DNA from: Zoroaster sp. YZ-2022
Taxonomy: Eukaryota > Echinodermata > Asteroidea > Forcipulatida > Zoroasteridae
Direction of reading: 5' to 3'
NCBI GenBank assembly: GCA_029582265.1
Contig: CM055823.1
Span: forward strand, 13,652,060 to 13,716,059
DNA length: 64,000 bases
This document shows, in pieces, positions 1-13,500 of the stretch (the stretch's first letter is position 1; every line of letters starts with the position of its first letter). The notes under the pieces are model-generated. The model was not told the DNA's origin. It saw only the letters and a list, made by a program, of their open reading frames with translations, and searched no databases. The position numbers and the translations under genes were made by a program.

Positions 1-1985
1 CCAATAAAAAGGCAGATTAGACGCTTTGTTACACAGTGGCACAAAAGTGGTTTGTCAACAAATTTGCTCATTATTTCTTAGCGGCTTCATGTACCGGTAG
101 GTCATTGAAAATTCAAGACATGATTCAACTTATGGTCCGATATCATGAGACAATTTTTGGTGACGCTTTAATAAAAGCGCCAGATTTTTTTACAAGGATT
201 TCTAAGAAAGAAATCTTTAACGATGAGACACAAGAATGAATCTGAATCTGGTACACGCTGCACGCTGGGTCCCCAGGTGACGTCGCGACGCGTTCGCCGG
301 GCAATCTCTGTGGTTCACTGATCGATATTGGGCACCTCGCATTTTATGAGTTAAAGAGTCTCAAATTTGTCAACAAATTTGCTCATTATTTCTTAAGCGG
401 CTTCATGTATGTTATTGAAAATTCAAGACATGATTCAACTTATGGTCGATATCATGAGACAGTTTTGGTGACGCTTTAATAAAAGCGTTGTGATTTTTTG
501 GCAAGGATTTCTTAAACAACCTACAGTGGAAGTCAGTCGTACTTGTACAAAGTGAAGTCTTAAATTTGTTAACAAATTTGCTCATTATTTCTTAGCGGCT
601 TCATGTAGGTCAATTGAAAATTAAGACATGATTCGAACTTATGGTCCGATATCATGAGACAATTTTAATGACGTTTAATAAGCGTTGTGATTTTTTTTGC
701 AAGGATTTCTAAGAAAGAAATCTTTAACGATGAGACACAAGGAATGAATCTGGTACACGCCATGCACGCGATGGACCCCAGCCGACGTAAGACGCGCTCG
801 GCCGGGCAATCTCTGTGGTTCACTGATCGATATTGGGCACCACTATGAGCAGAAGAGTCTCAAATTTGTCAACAAATTTGCTCATTATTTCTTAGCGGCT
901 TCATGTGTATGTTATTGAAAATTCAGACATGATTCGAACTTATGGTCCGATATCATGAGACAGTTTTGGTGACGTTTAATAAAAGTTGCCAGGATTTTTT
1001 TGGCAAGGATTTCTTAAACATCTCTACAGTGGAAGTCAGTGGTACATTTGTGCAAGTGAAGTCTTAAATTTGTTAACAAATTTGCTCATTATTTCTTAGC
1101 TGCATGTAGGTCATTGAAAATTTAAGACATGATTCAACTTATGGTCCGATATCATGAGACAATTTGGTGACGTTTAATAAAAAGCCAGATTTTTTGGCAA
1201 GGATTTCTAAGAAAGAAATCTTTAACGATGAGACACAAGGAATGAATCTGGTACACGCATTCACGCTTGGTAACCCCAGGCCGGACGTGCGACGCGTTGA
1301 CGGGCAATCTCTGTGGTTCACTGATGATATTGGGCACCTCGCATTATGAGCAAGAGTCTCAAATTTGTCAACAAATTTGCTCATTATTTCTTAGCGGCTT
1401 CATGTATGTTATTGAAAATTCAAGACATGATTCGAACTTATGGTCCGATATCATGAGACAGTTTTGGTGACGCTTAATAAAAGCGTTGTGATTTTTTGGC
1501 AAGGATTTCTTAAACATCTCTACAGTGGAAGTCAGTCGCATTTGTGCAAAGTGAAGTCTTAAATTTGTTAACAAATTTGCTCATTATTTCTTAGCGTTAC
1601 ATGTATGTCATTGAAAATTCAAGACATGATTCTAACTTATGGTCCGATATCATGAGACAATTTTGGTGACGCTTTAATAAAAGCTGCCAGGATTTTTTGG
1701 CAAGGGATTTCTAAGTAAGAAATCTTTAACGATGAGACACAAGGAATGAATATGAATCTGGTACACGCTGCACGTCGACCCCAGGCAGACGTGCGGCAGC
1801 TCGCCGGGCAATCTCTGTGGTTCACTGATCGATATTGGGCACCTCGCATTATGAGCAAAGAGTCTCAAATTTGTCAACAAATTTGCTCATTATTTCTTAG
1901 CGGCTTCATGTATGTTATTGAAAATTCAAGGCATGATTCGATTTTGAACTCAGCTATCATAACACAATTTTGTGAAGTTTAATCG
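1..1985. repeat. Higher-order tandem repeat, about 500-bp unit, cut by window edge
   Basis: The word AATTTGCTCATTATTTCTTA (or close variants) starts at 61, 376, 575, 875, 1079, 1374, 1574 and 1879. The spacings alternate about 300 and 200 bp, so the true unit is a dimer of about 500 bp present almost four times. The long half carries a GC-rich block (GATGAGACACAA, GGTACACGC, GACGT, CCGGGCAATCTCTGTGG, TATTGGGCACC). Units differ mostly by small insertions and deletions, many at CG-rich or homopolymer places. No long open frame crosses the units, so I see no protein-coding function. Confidence 0.9.
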
Positions 1986-3555
1986 CTACCCTGAATAAAG
2001 AAAGCTGAAATAAATAAATAAATGAATTGTTGGAATGACATTTTTTTAAGAAAACAATTCTTGAACGAAGAGGGCACTTCAGCCTGGCTCCTTCCAAGTG
2101 TACTACCCATCGCACTGTATCAGCACGCTCAGGGGACAATGACTCATGAAGCAGCTGCTGTGTGGAAACCAATTTATTATGGACTATCATCTTCACGGTT
2201 TTGATAATTTAACTTCATGATTATTATTTTATTGATGTAATCAACAATCAATGAGCATCGCTATTCGTCCGAGGTTTGATGTCCCTTTTCTCATCTCATG
2301 TAATCTAAAAACTCTAATTTTGATGGCACTATGTTTTGAGTAAGGATTAGTTTTATTATTGTAAGACTAAGATGTTGTAAAGCGACAGTTCCATGGAGAA
2401 GAACAAATTAAAGCCGCTTTGTAATAATTCGATCTGTTATCAATGACAAGTGTAGGCACAACCGTCAAGGTATTAAAACTGCATATATAAATCATCAATA
2501 TAAACTTTAAACACTATTTAGCGCATCGCTTTGATACGGTGCATGACTAGGCCTAATTTATAAAAGCTTTATATTTAGGGTAACTTGTTGATGTTCAGTT
2601 TCCTGTTTATATTTACAAATACATAGGCCTATTGCCAAATAAATTATTTCAAGTGACAAGCCAAGTATCATTATCCATTTGCTTTGAATAAAAACAATTG
2701 ATTCCTTGTAAAGCATAGTACATCATAGCACGGAAAAAGTAGAAACACATGAATCATGGAGGAAGGAACCCAGATAATGACACTTCGACGTTGGTAATGT
2801 TTACACGATCCTGAAATAAATGAGGACTGCGGTGGTGGTGTTAATAAGCAAGTGTGTAATTGTTACGGGTTCCCGCCCCTGCCAAGCACATGGTCGCTGC
2901 TGGTAATCGGCGGCGGCATGCATTTTGAACGCACTAGAGGTCACCGTGAATGATTGCAACAACGGTTTTCAAGGCGGCGGGCGCGCTCACACAAAGTCAC
3001 GGCACGATACGTGAATAAAAACGACGTCATAATCGAGTCATATCGCAAAACCTATAAACCTCACCGGGTTCATAAACAATAACATAAATAAATTTGCAAA
3101 CATACAAAACACGAGACCGACCTTCGCCAAAGTCCTGCCGAGGGGTTAAAGAGGATTGTTGTAGCTGCCAGAATTGTGTTTTCTATGAGCCTTCAAGCAG
3201 CTAATTTAATCATTTCACAGTTACATTTATTGTTAACGGACATCGAAGGCCTACTGTATTTCCTCTACTCACAAAGAAAAGCCAAACAAAAGCAATGGGG
3301 CCCTGTATCGCTGCAACGATCAAGCGCACGCAAATTGCAATGCCGAAAATGTAACCTGCCCGTCAAGTCGTAGCAGAATTTTTCAAGCAACCTATAACCA
3401 TGGAGCTGGAGGAAGAAAAATACCAACAGTACCCGTTATGTTTAGTGTGTTTACCTTCCATCCAAGAGGGATTATCACATGCACAAAAAGCGTCAACAAT
3501 GGGCAAGAGGATAACTTCCTTTGATGTAGTTAATGAGCTGGCCTCAACTGAGCTT
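1986..3555. other. Non-coding stretch with a GC-rich patch
   Basis: No exon could be supported. Small open frames (for example 2022-2204 and 3176-3373) have no recognisable domain. The segment 2865-3020 is locally GC-rich (cccgcccctgcc, ggcggcggcatg, ggcggcgggcgcgctc) in an otherwise AT-rich context. It could be a small CpG-rich regulatory patch or part of a repeat; I cannot tell which. Confidence 0.4.
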
Positions 3556-3722
3556 TCGAGGTTCACCGCCACCCAGCTTTCACCGAGGACCAAACAAAGA
3601 TTTGTTTAACGGTGGTTTCACGGTGCATTCACGGTGCTCTCACACCGTGAAATGGGAACGAGCGCCGTGAAATTCACGGAAAAAGTGCAATTCACCGAGC
3701 TTTCACGGTGCATTCACGGAGG
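3556..3722. repeat. Cluster of TTCACGG / CCGTGAA words in both orientations
   Basis: The 19-mer TTTCACGGTGCATTCACGG occurs identically at 3616-3634 and 3701-3719. Between and before them lie many TTCACCG, CACCGTGAA and CCGTGAAATTCACGG words on both strands, so the block can fold into several alternative hairpins. It is likely a repeat or the end of an unidentified mobile element. It directly precedes a Penelope-like fragment. Confidence 0.6.
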
Positions 3723-3756
3723 AGATGTTCATAGTGTGAGGGATCTCCTATATCCT

Positions 3757-4112
3757 AAGTTAACCACCCTCCTTCCCCCCCGGTGCTTGTCAACAAATGA
3801 TTCGGTTCAGTGAGCACACACTTCTTCCCCCAACTCCTAGGATCAGAGTCTCAACAGTTCCCGCCTGCACGCCTCAACGAACTAATCCTCCAGTATCCTA
3901 TCATCGTGTAATCCTCCAGCAGCCTACTTAAGCAGCAGCATTTCCCAGAGTCCGGCATTCTCCTGAGGACGATCAGAGCACACTGATCGAAATGTCGAGT
4001 TGTACCTGCAGTTCTTTTCAGAACTAATTACTACTCAATTGAGAATTTCACATGGTGTCACCGCAATTAGTCTTACTTATCCTCCTCACCATGCAAAGCT
4101 ACAAGTTTACCT
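3757..4112 (+). mobile_element. Penelope-like element terminal fragment (plus orientation)
   Basis: This block is the reverse complement, with scattered differences, of 43186-43500, the 3' non-coding end of the Penelope-like element annotated at 43186-44873. It contains the same series: cctaagttaaccaccctcc, the hammerhead-like motif at 3961-4000, TTCTTTTCAGAACTAATTAC, and the terminal CACCGCAATTAGTCTTAC. No reverse transcriptase is present, so it is a strongly 5'-truncated copy lying upstream of the first visible SETDB1 exon. Confidence 0.8.
3960..4000 (+). ncRNA. Hammerhead-ribozyme-like motif of the Penelope-like element
   Basis: Reading + there is CTGAGGA (hammerhead CUGANGA core), then a perfect hairpin with arms CGATCAG and CTGATCG around a 6-nt loop, then GAAATGTC in place of the GAAAC...GUC core. 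CTC before and GAG after could form a short stem I. Hammerhead motifs are known from Penelope-like terminal repeats. Stem III is almost absent, so activity may need a dimeric or non-canonical form. Functional assignment is inference. Confidence 0.45.
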
Positions 4113-4352
4113 ACATGTAAGCTTGTTGTGCATGCGTGCATTTGGAATACACTGCCATGGTGTGGATTACAACAGGCTGGCACACTTCATGTAGGTAATA
4201 GACTTCTAATATTAATCAATATGACCATAAGAAGTAGTTACTCTGATACCTATAATGTAGCTTTTATGAAGCGCCTTGGACTTTACCATGGAATAAGAGT
4301 CTTTGGTCATTTTGAAATATGATCTATATTGAAATATTATTTATATTCACAG

Positions 4353-4537
4353 TACTTCATCAGTGTACCTTGTCATGTGTGACTTCTTATACACCTGATG
4401 CTAAACGTAAAGAAAAGATCAAATTACAGAACCCTCTACGTGTACCTGAGATATATGGATGGGTGCGACGATTGGCAAAACAGAGAGGTACAGGAAGAAG
4501 ACATGTAGTTTATCAAGCACCATGTGGCCGCAGTCTG
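4353..4537 (+). CDS. SETDB1: SETDB1 exon: HxCxxxC and MBD-like domain, first part
   Basis: Acceptor ttcacag and donor gtaagt flank the exon. It begins with two bases of a split codon and reads LHQCTLSC, then [15 protein letters not shown] and [11 protein letters not shown]. The last is the conserved methyl-CpG-binding-like (TAM) core of SETDB proteins. It is the first exon I can place; earlier coding sequence must be upstream of the window or in unrecognised exons. Confidence 0.9.
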
Positions 4538-7500
4538 GTAAGTCATCAATCACATATCTCCATTATTAATTGCTCATATTAACATATTTATTTAAGAATA
4601 ATAACTCAAGCTTTGGATTTGTTTATTTTCAATTATTTAGTATGTTTTGTAGATGATGTAAAGCTATGATTTGTTATCATTGCAGACATGAATGTAGCTT
4701 CATGAATGTAGTTTCATTGCATTTCAAAATTGCATTCCTAAATAATAATTTTTTTTTTTTCAGAGAAACATGGATGAAATTGATCGCTACTGTAAGTATT
4801 ATCAAAATATTGGAAAGATGTCAAATGTAATGCATTAAGTAAAAGGTTTTAACTGAAACTGTCAATGTATCATAGCTACATTAAGCTAATTTTTCTTCAT
4901 TTCAATATTAATATTATCTAGATTATTCATAGTTGGGGATCTGTGTTTTAAGATTTCTTTGCAAACTTTGCTGGATGTGTTCAATTGTATTAAATGTGGT
5001 ATTTACACAAAAACAAAAATTACCCGACTGTTGTGTTCAATACCTGGTTCCTTTTTACCGGTTCAGGTACCCAAAACCCACTTTTTAAAATCTGATGTAA
5101 CATTTCAAAAACCAAATGCCAGTCTTTGATGAACACTTACCGATCTTCCATGTTTATAATAAGGGTTTCGGGTATTTTGTTTATTTCATACAATTTATAA
5201 CAATAATAATTTATCAGTTATGTTATTATTTTCTTTTTGTGTTAATATTAATTTTGTAATTAACGTAATGGTAATGAACAAAAGGAAATGAAGCCCATTG
5301 CACTGTGTTAGGCCTATACATCGCATGAGGAAGTATCGAGCACGGCAGTGTGGTGGAAAATCTGGTTTTTCCCCATTCTGTTATGAGTACCCGGGAACTG
5401 GACCATTACAGCAGCTGGGTACCGGTTACAAAATTACCCGTGGATGCACAGCACTAGCTGGAATGCATCATGTTAAGAAGACAGAGAAGAAATGTTCAGT
5501 TGAGGTGGTATGGTAGGATCTGAAACCTAATCTAAACGGTTGCCCAGAGAGCTTTGAAACTCAAATCATAGAAGTAAAAGGCAGTATGTATCAACCTGAC
5601 CACTCATTCAACAATTATATTGTCTATAGAATAATCATTGGACTATACATGTATCAACCTGACCACTCATTCAACAATTATATTGTCTATAGAATAATCA
5701 TTGCACTATACATGTATCAACCTGACCACTCATTCAACAATTATATTGTCTATAGAATAATCATTGCACTATACATGTATCAACCTGACCACTCATTCAA
5801 CAATTATATTGTCTATAGAATAATCATTGGACTATACATGTATCAACCTGACCACTCATTCAACAATTATATTGTCTATAGAATAATCATTGGACTGTAC
5901 ATGTATCAACCTGACCACTCATTCAACAATTATATTGTCTATAGAATAATCATTGGACTATACATGTATCAACCTGACCACTCATTCAACAATTATATTG
6001 TCTATAGAATAATCATTGGACTCTACATGTATCAACCTGACCACTCATTCAACAATTATATTGTCTATAGAATAATCATTGGACTATACATGTATCAACC
6101 TGACCACTCATTCAACAATTATATTGTCTATAGAATAATCATTGCACTATACATGTATCAACCTGACCACTCATTCAACAATTATATTGTCTATAGAATA
6201 ATCATTGCACTATACATGTATCAACCTGACCACTCATTCAACAATTATATTGTCTATAGAATAATCATTGCACTATACATGTATCAACCTGACCACTCAT
6301 TCAACAATTATATTGTCTATAGAATAATCATTGGACTATACATGTATCAACCTGACCACTCATTCAACAATTATATTGTCTATAGAATAATCATTGGACT
6401 ATACATGTATCAACCTGACCACTCATTCAACAATTATATTGTCTATAGAATAATCATTGCACTATACATGTATCAACCTGACCACTCATTCAACAATTAT
6501 ATTGTCTATAGAATAATCATTGCACTATACATGTATCAACCTGACCACTCATTCAACAATTATATTGTCTATAGAATAATCATTGGACTGTACATGTATC
6601 AACCTGACCACTCATTCAACAATTATATTGTCTATAGAATAATCATTGGACTGTACATGTATCAACCTGACCACTCATTCAACAATTATATTGTCTATAG
6701 AATAATCATTGGACTATACATGTATCAACCTGACCACTCGTTCAACAATTATATTGTCTATAGAATAATCATTGGACTATACATGTATCAACCTGACCAC
6801 TCATTCAACAATTATATTGTCTATAGAATAATCATTGGACTGTACATGTATCAACCTGACCACTCGTTCAACAATTATATTGTCTATAGAATAATCATTG
6901 GACTGTACATGTATCAACCTGACCACTCGTTCAACAATTATATTGTCTATAGAATAATCATTGCACTGTACATGTATCAACCTGACCACTCGTTCAACAA
7001 TTATATTGTCTATAGAATAATCATTGCACTATACATGTATCAACCTGACCACTCATTCAACAATTATATTGTCTATAGAATAATCATTGGACTGTACATG
7101 TATCAACCTGACCACTCATTCAACAATTATATTGTCTATAGAATAATCATTGGACTATACATGTATCAACCTGACCACTCATTCAACAATTATATTGTCT
7201 ATAGAATAATCATTGGACTATACATGTATCAACCTGACCACTCATTCAACAATTATATTGTCTATAGAATAATCATTGGACTGTACATGTATCAACCTGA
7301 CCACTCATTCAACAATTATATTGTCTATAGAATAATCATTGGACTATACATGTATCAACCTGACCACTCATTCAACAATTATATTGTCTATAGAATAATC
7401 ATTGGACTGTACATGTATCAACCTGACCACTCATTCAACAATTATATTGTCTATAGAATAATCATTGGACTATACATGTATCAACCTGACCACTCATTCA

Positions 7501-10500
7501 ACAATTATATTGTCTATAGAATAATCATTGGACTATACATGTATCAACCTGACCACTCATTCAACAATTATATTGTCTATAGAATAATCATTGGACTGTA
7601 CATGTATCAACCTGACCACTCATTCAACAATTATATTGTCTATAGAATAATCATTGGACTGTACATGTATCAACCTGACCACTCATTCAACAATTATATT
7701 GTCTATAGAATAATCATTGGACTGTACATGTATCAACCTGACCACTCATTCAACAATTATATTGTCTATAGAATAATCATTGGACTGTACATGTATCAAC
7801 CTGACCACTCATTCAACAATTATATTGTCTATAGAATAATCATTGGACTGTACATGTATCAACCTGACCACTCATTCAACAATTATATTGTCTATAGAAT
7901 AATCATTGGACTGTACATGTATCAACCTGACCACTCATTCAACAATTATATTGTCTATAGAATAATCATTGGACTGTACATGTATCAACCTGACCACTCA
8001 TTCAACAATTATATTGTCTATAGAATAATCATTGGACTGTACATGTATCAACCTGACCACTCATTCAACAATTATATTGTCTATAGAATAATCATTGGAC
8101 TATACATGTATCAACCTGACCACTCATTCAACAATTATATTGTCTATAGAATAATCATTGGACTATACATGTATCAACCTGACCACTCATTCAACAATTA
8201 TATTGTCTATAGAATAATCATTGGACTATACATGTATCAACCTGACCACTCATTCAACAATTATATTGTCTATAGAATAATCATTGGACTATACATGTAT
8301 CAACCTGACCACTCATTCAACAATTATATTGTCTATAGAATAATCATTGGACTATACATGTATCAACCTGACCACTCATTCAACAATTATATTGTCTATA
8401 GAATAATCATTGGACTATACATGTATCAACCTGACCACTCATTCAACAATTATATTGTCTATAGAATAATCATTGGACTGTACATGTATCAACCTGACCA
8501 CTCATTCAACAATTATATTGTCTATAGAATAATCATTGGACTATACATGTATCAACCTGACCACTCATTCAACAATTATATTGTCTATAGAATAATCATT
8601 GGACTATACATGTATCAACCTGACCACTCATTCAACAATTATATTGTCTATAGAATAATCATTGGACTATACATGTATCAACCTGACCACTCATTCAACA
8701 ATTATATTGTCTATAGAATAATCATTGGACTATACATGTATCAACCTGACCACTCATTCAACAATTATATTGTCTATAGAATAATCATTGGACTATACAT
8801 GTATCAACCTGACCACTCATTCAACAATTATATTGTCTATAGAATAATCATTGGACTATACATGTATCAACCTGACCACTCATTCAACAATTATATTGTC
8901 TATAGAATAATCATTGGACTATACATGTATCAACCTGACCACTCATTCAACAATTATATTGTCTATAGAATAATCATTGGACTATACATGTATCAACCTG
9001 ACCACTCATTCAACAATTATATTGTCTATAGAATAATCATTGGACTATACATGTATCAACCTGACCACTCATTCAACAATTATATTGTCTATAGAATAAT
9101 CATTGGACTATACATGTATCAACCTGACCACTCATTCAACAATTATATTGTCTATAGAATAATCATTGGACTATACATGTATCAACCTGACCACTCATTC
9201 AACAATTATATTGTCTATAGAATAATCATTGGACTATACATGTATCAACCTGACCACTCATTCAACAATTATATTGTCTATAGAATAATCATTGGACTAT
9301 ACATGTATCAACCTGACCACTCATTCAACAATTATATTGTCTATAGAATAATCATTGGACTATACATGTATCAACCTGACCACTCATTCAACAATTATAT
9401 TGTCTATAGAATAATCATTGGACTATACATGTATCAACCTGACCACTCATTCAACAATTATATTGTCTATAGAATAATCATTGGACTATACATGTATCAA
9501 CCTGACCACTCATTCAACAATTATATTGTCTATAGAATAATCATTGGACTATACATGTATCAACCTGACCACTCATTCAACAATTATATTGTCTATAGAA
9601 TAATCATTGGACTATACATGTATCAACCTGACCACTCATTCAACAATTATATTGTCTATAGAATAATCATTGGACTATACATGTATCAACCTGACCACTC
9701 ATTCAACAATTATATTGTCTATAGAATAATCATTGGACTATACATGTATCAACCTGACCACTCATTCAACAATTATATTGTCTATAGAATAATCATTGGA
9801 CTATACATGTATCAACCTGACCACTCATTCAACAATTATATTGTCTATAGAATAATCATTGGACTATACATGTATCAACCTGACCACTCATTCAACAATT
9901 ATATTGTCTATAGAATAATCATTGGACTATACATGTATCAACCTGACCACTCATTCAACAATTATATTGTCTATAGAATAATCATTGGACTATACATGTA
10001 TCAACCTGACCACTCATTCAACAATTATATTGTCTATAGAATAATCATTGGACTATACATGTATCAACCTGACCACTCATTCAACAATTATATTGTCTAT
10101 AGAATAATCATTGGACTATACATGTATCAACCTGACCACTCATTCAACAATTATATTGTCTATAGAATAATCATTGGACTATACATGTATCAACCTGACC
10201 ACTCATTCAACAATTATATTGTCTATAGAATAATCATTGGACTATACATGTATCAACCTGACCACTCATTCAACAATTATATTGTCTATAGAATAATCAT
10301 TGGACTATACATGTATCAACCTGACCACTCATTCAACAATTATATTGTCTATAGAATAATCATTGGACTATACATGTATCAACCTGACCACTCATTCAAC
10401 AATTATATTGTCTATAGAATAATCATTGGACTATACATGTATCAACCTGACCACTCATTCAACAATTATATTGTCTATAGAATAATCATTGGACTATACA

Positions 10501-13500
10501 TGTATCAACCTGACCACTCATTCAACAATTATATTGTCTATAGAATAATCATTGGACTATACATGTATCAACCTGACCACTCATTCAACAATTATATTGT
10601 CTATAGAATAATCATTGGACTATACATGTATCAACCTGACCACTCATTCAACAATTATATTGTCTATAGAATAATCATTGGACTATACATGTATCAACCT
10701 GACCACTCATTCAACAATTATATTGTCTATAGAATAATCATTGGACTATACATGTATCAACCTGACCACTCATTCAACAATTATATTGTCTATAGAATAA
10801 TCATTGCACTATACATGTATCAACCTGACCACTCATTCAACAATTATATTGTCTATAGAATAATCATTGGACTATACATGTATCAACCTGACCACTCATT
10901 CAACAATTATATTGTCTATAGAATAATCATTGGACTATACATGTATCAACCTGACCACTCATTCAACAATTATATTGTCTATAGAATAATCATTGGACTA
11001 TACATGTATCAACCTGACCACTCATTCAACAATTATATTGTCTATAGAATAATCATTGGACTATACATGTATCAACCTGACCACTCATTCAACAATTATA
11101 TTGTCTATAGAATAATCATTGGACTATACATGTATCAACCTGACCACTCATTCAACAATTATATTGTCTATAGAATAATCATTGGACTATACATGTATCA
11201 ACCTGACCACTCATTCAACAATTATATTGTCTATAGAATAATCATTGGACTGTACATGTATCAACCTGACCACTCATTCAACAATTATATTGTCTATAGA
11301 ATAATCATTGGACTATACATGTATCAACCTGACCACTCATTCAACAATTATATTGTCTATAGAATAATCATTGCACTATACATGTATCAACCTGACCACT
11401 CATTCAACAATTATATTGTCTATAGAATAATCATTGGACTGTACATGTATCAACCTGACCACTCATTCAACAATTATATTGTCTATAGAATAATCATTGG
11501 ACTATACATGTATCAACCTGACCACTCATTCAACAATTATATTGTCTATAGAATAATCATTGCACTATACATGTATCAACCTGACCACTCATTCAACAAT
11601 TATATTGTCTATAGAATAATCATTGGACTATACATGTATCAACCTGACCACTCATTCAACAATTATATTGTCTATAGAATAATCATTGGACTATACATGT
11701 ATCAACCTGACCACTCATTCAACAATTATATTGTCTATAGAATAATCATTGGACTATACATGTATCAACCTGACCACTCATTCAACAATTATATTGTCTA
11801 TAGAATAATCATTGCACTATACATGTATCAACCTGACCACTCATTCAACAATTATATTGTCTATAGAATAATCATTGGACTGTACATGTATCAACCTGAC
11901 CACTCATTCAACAATTATATTGTCTATAGAATAATCATTGGACTATACATGTATCAACCTGACCACTCATTCAACAATTATATTGTCTATAGAATAATCA
12001 TTGGACTGTACATGTATCAACCTGACCACTCATTCAACAATTATATTGTCTATAGAATAATCATTGGACTATACATGTATCAACCTGACCACTCATTCAA
12101 CAATTATATTGTCTATAGAATAATCATTGGACTATACATGTATCAACCTGACCACTCATTCAACAATTATATTGTCTATAGAATAATCATTGGACTGTAC
12201 ATGTATCAACCTGACCACTCATTCAACAATTATATTGTCTATAGAATAATCATTGGACTATACATGTATCAACCTGACCACTCATTCAACAATTATATTG
12301 TCTATAGAATAATCATTGGACTATACATGTATCAACCTGACCACTCATTCAACAATTATATTGTCTATAGAATAATCATTGGACTGTACATGTATCAACC
12401 TGACCACTCATTCAACAATTATATTGTCTATAGAATAATCATTGGACTGTACATGTATCAACCTGACCACTCATTCAACAATTATATTGTCTATAGAATA
12501 ATCATTGGACTGTACATGTATCAACCTGACCACTCATTCAACAATTATATTGTCTATAGAATAATCATTGGACTATACATGTATCAACCTGACCACTCAT
12601 TCAACAATTATATTGTCTATAGAATAATCATTGCACTATACATGTATCAACCTGACCACTCATTCAACAATTATATTGTCTATAGAATAATCATTGGACT
12701 GTACATGTATCAACCTGACCACTCATTCAACAATTATATTGTCTATAGAATAATCATTGCACTATACATGTATCAACCTGACCACTCATTCAACAATTAT
12801 ATTGTCTATAGAATAATCATTGCACTATACATGTATCAACCTGACCACTCATTCAACAATTATATTGTCTATAGAATAATCATTGCACTATACATGTATC
12901 AACCTGACCACTCATTCAACAATTATATTGTCTATAGAATAATCATTGCACTATACATGTATCAACCTGACCACTCATTCAACAATTATATTGTCTATAG
13001 AATAATCATTGGACTATACATGTATCAACCTGACCACTCATTCAACAATTATATTGTCTATAGAATAATCATTGCACTATACATGTATCAACCTGACCAC
13101 TCATTCAACAATTATATTGTCTATAGAATAATCATTGCACTATACATGTATCAACCTGACCACTCATTCAACAATTATATTGTCTATAGAATAATCATTG
13201 GACTGTACATGTATCAACCTGACCACTCATTCAACAATTATATTGTCTATAGAATAATCATTGCACTATACATGTATCAACCTGACCACTCGTTCAACAA
13301 TTATATTGTCTATAGAATAATCATTGGACTATACATGTATCAACCTGACCACTCGTTCAACAATTATATTGTCTATAGAATAATCATTGGACTAACTTTC
13401 TGAATGACGTACATGTAGTGTAGCAGTGTACTACAGAATTGAACACTTCATCATAGTGAAGTGTATTATTATTTTTATCCTGGGGATAATCATTTATTGT

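Noticed and set aside
2022..2204. Small gene after the first array
   Set aside because: Only a faint resemblance (EEGTSAWL) to repeat-encoded sequences and no supporting context.
5298..5516. Possible SETDB1 exon or small gene
   Set aside because: No domain, no matching splice phase; the flanking exons already join to make Leu (T|TA) with conserved sequence.
5586..13403. A 2605-residue repetitive protein on +
   Set aside because: The open frame follows from a 63-bp stop-free unit. It lies inside a SETDB1 intron whose flanking exons join in phase without it, it has no domain, and the near-perfect DNA identity is that of a satellite.
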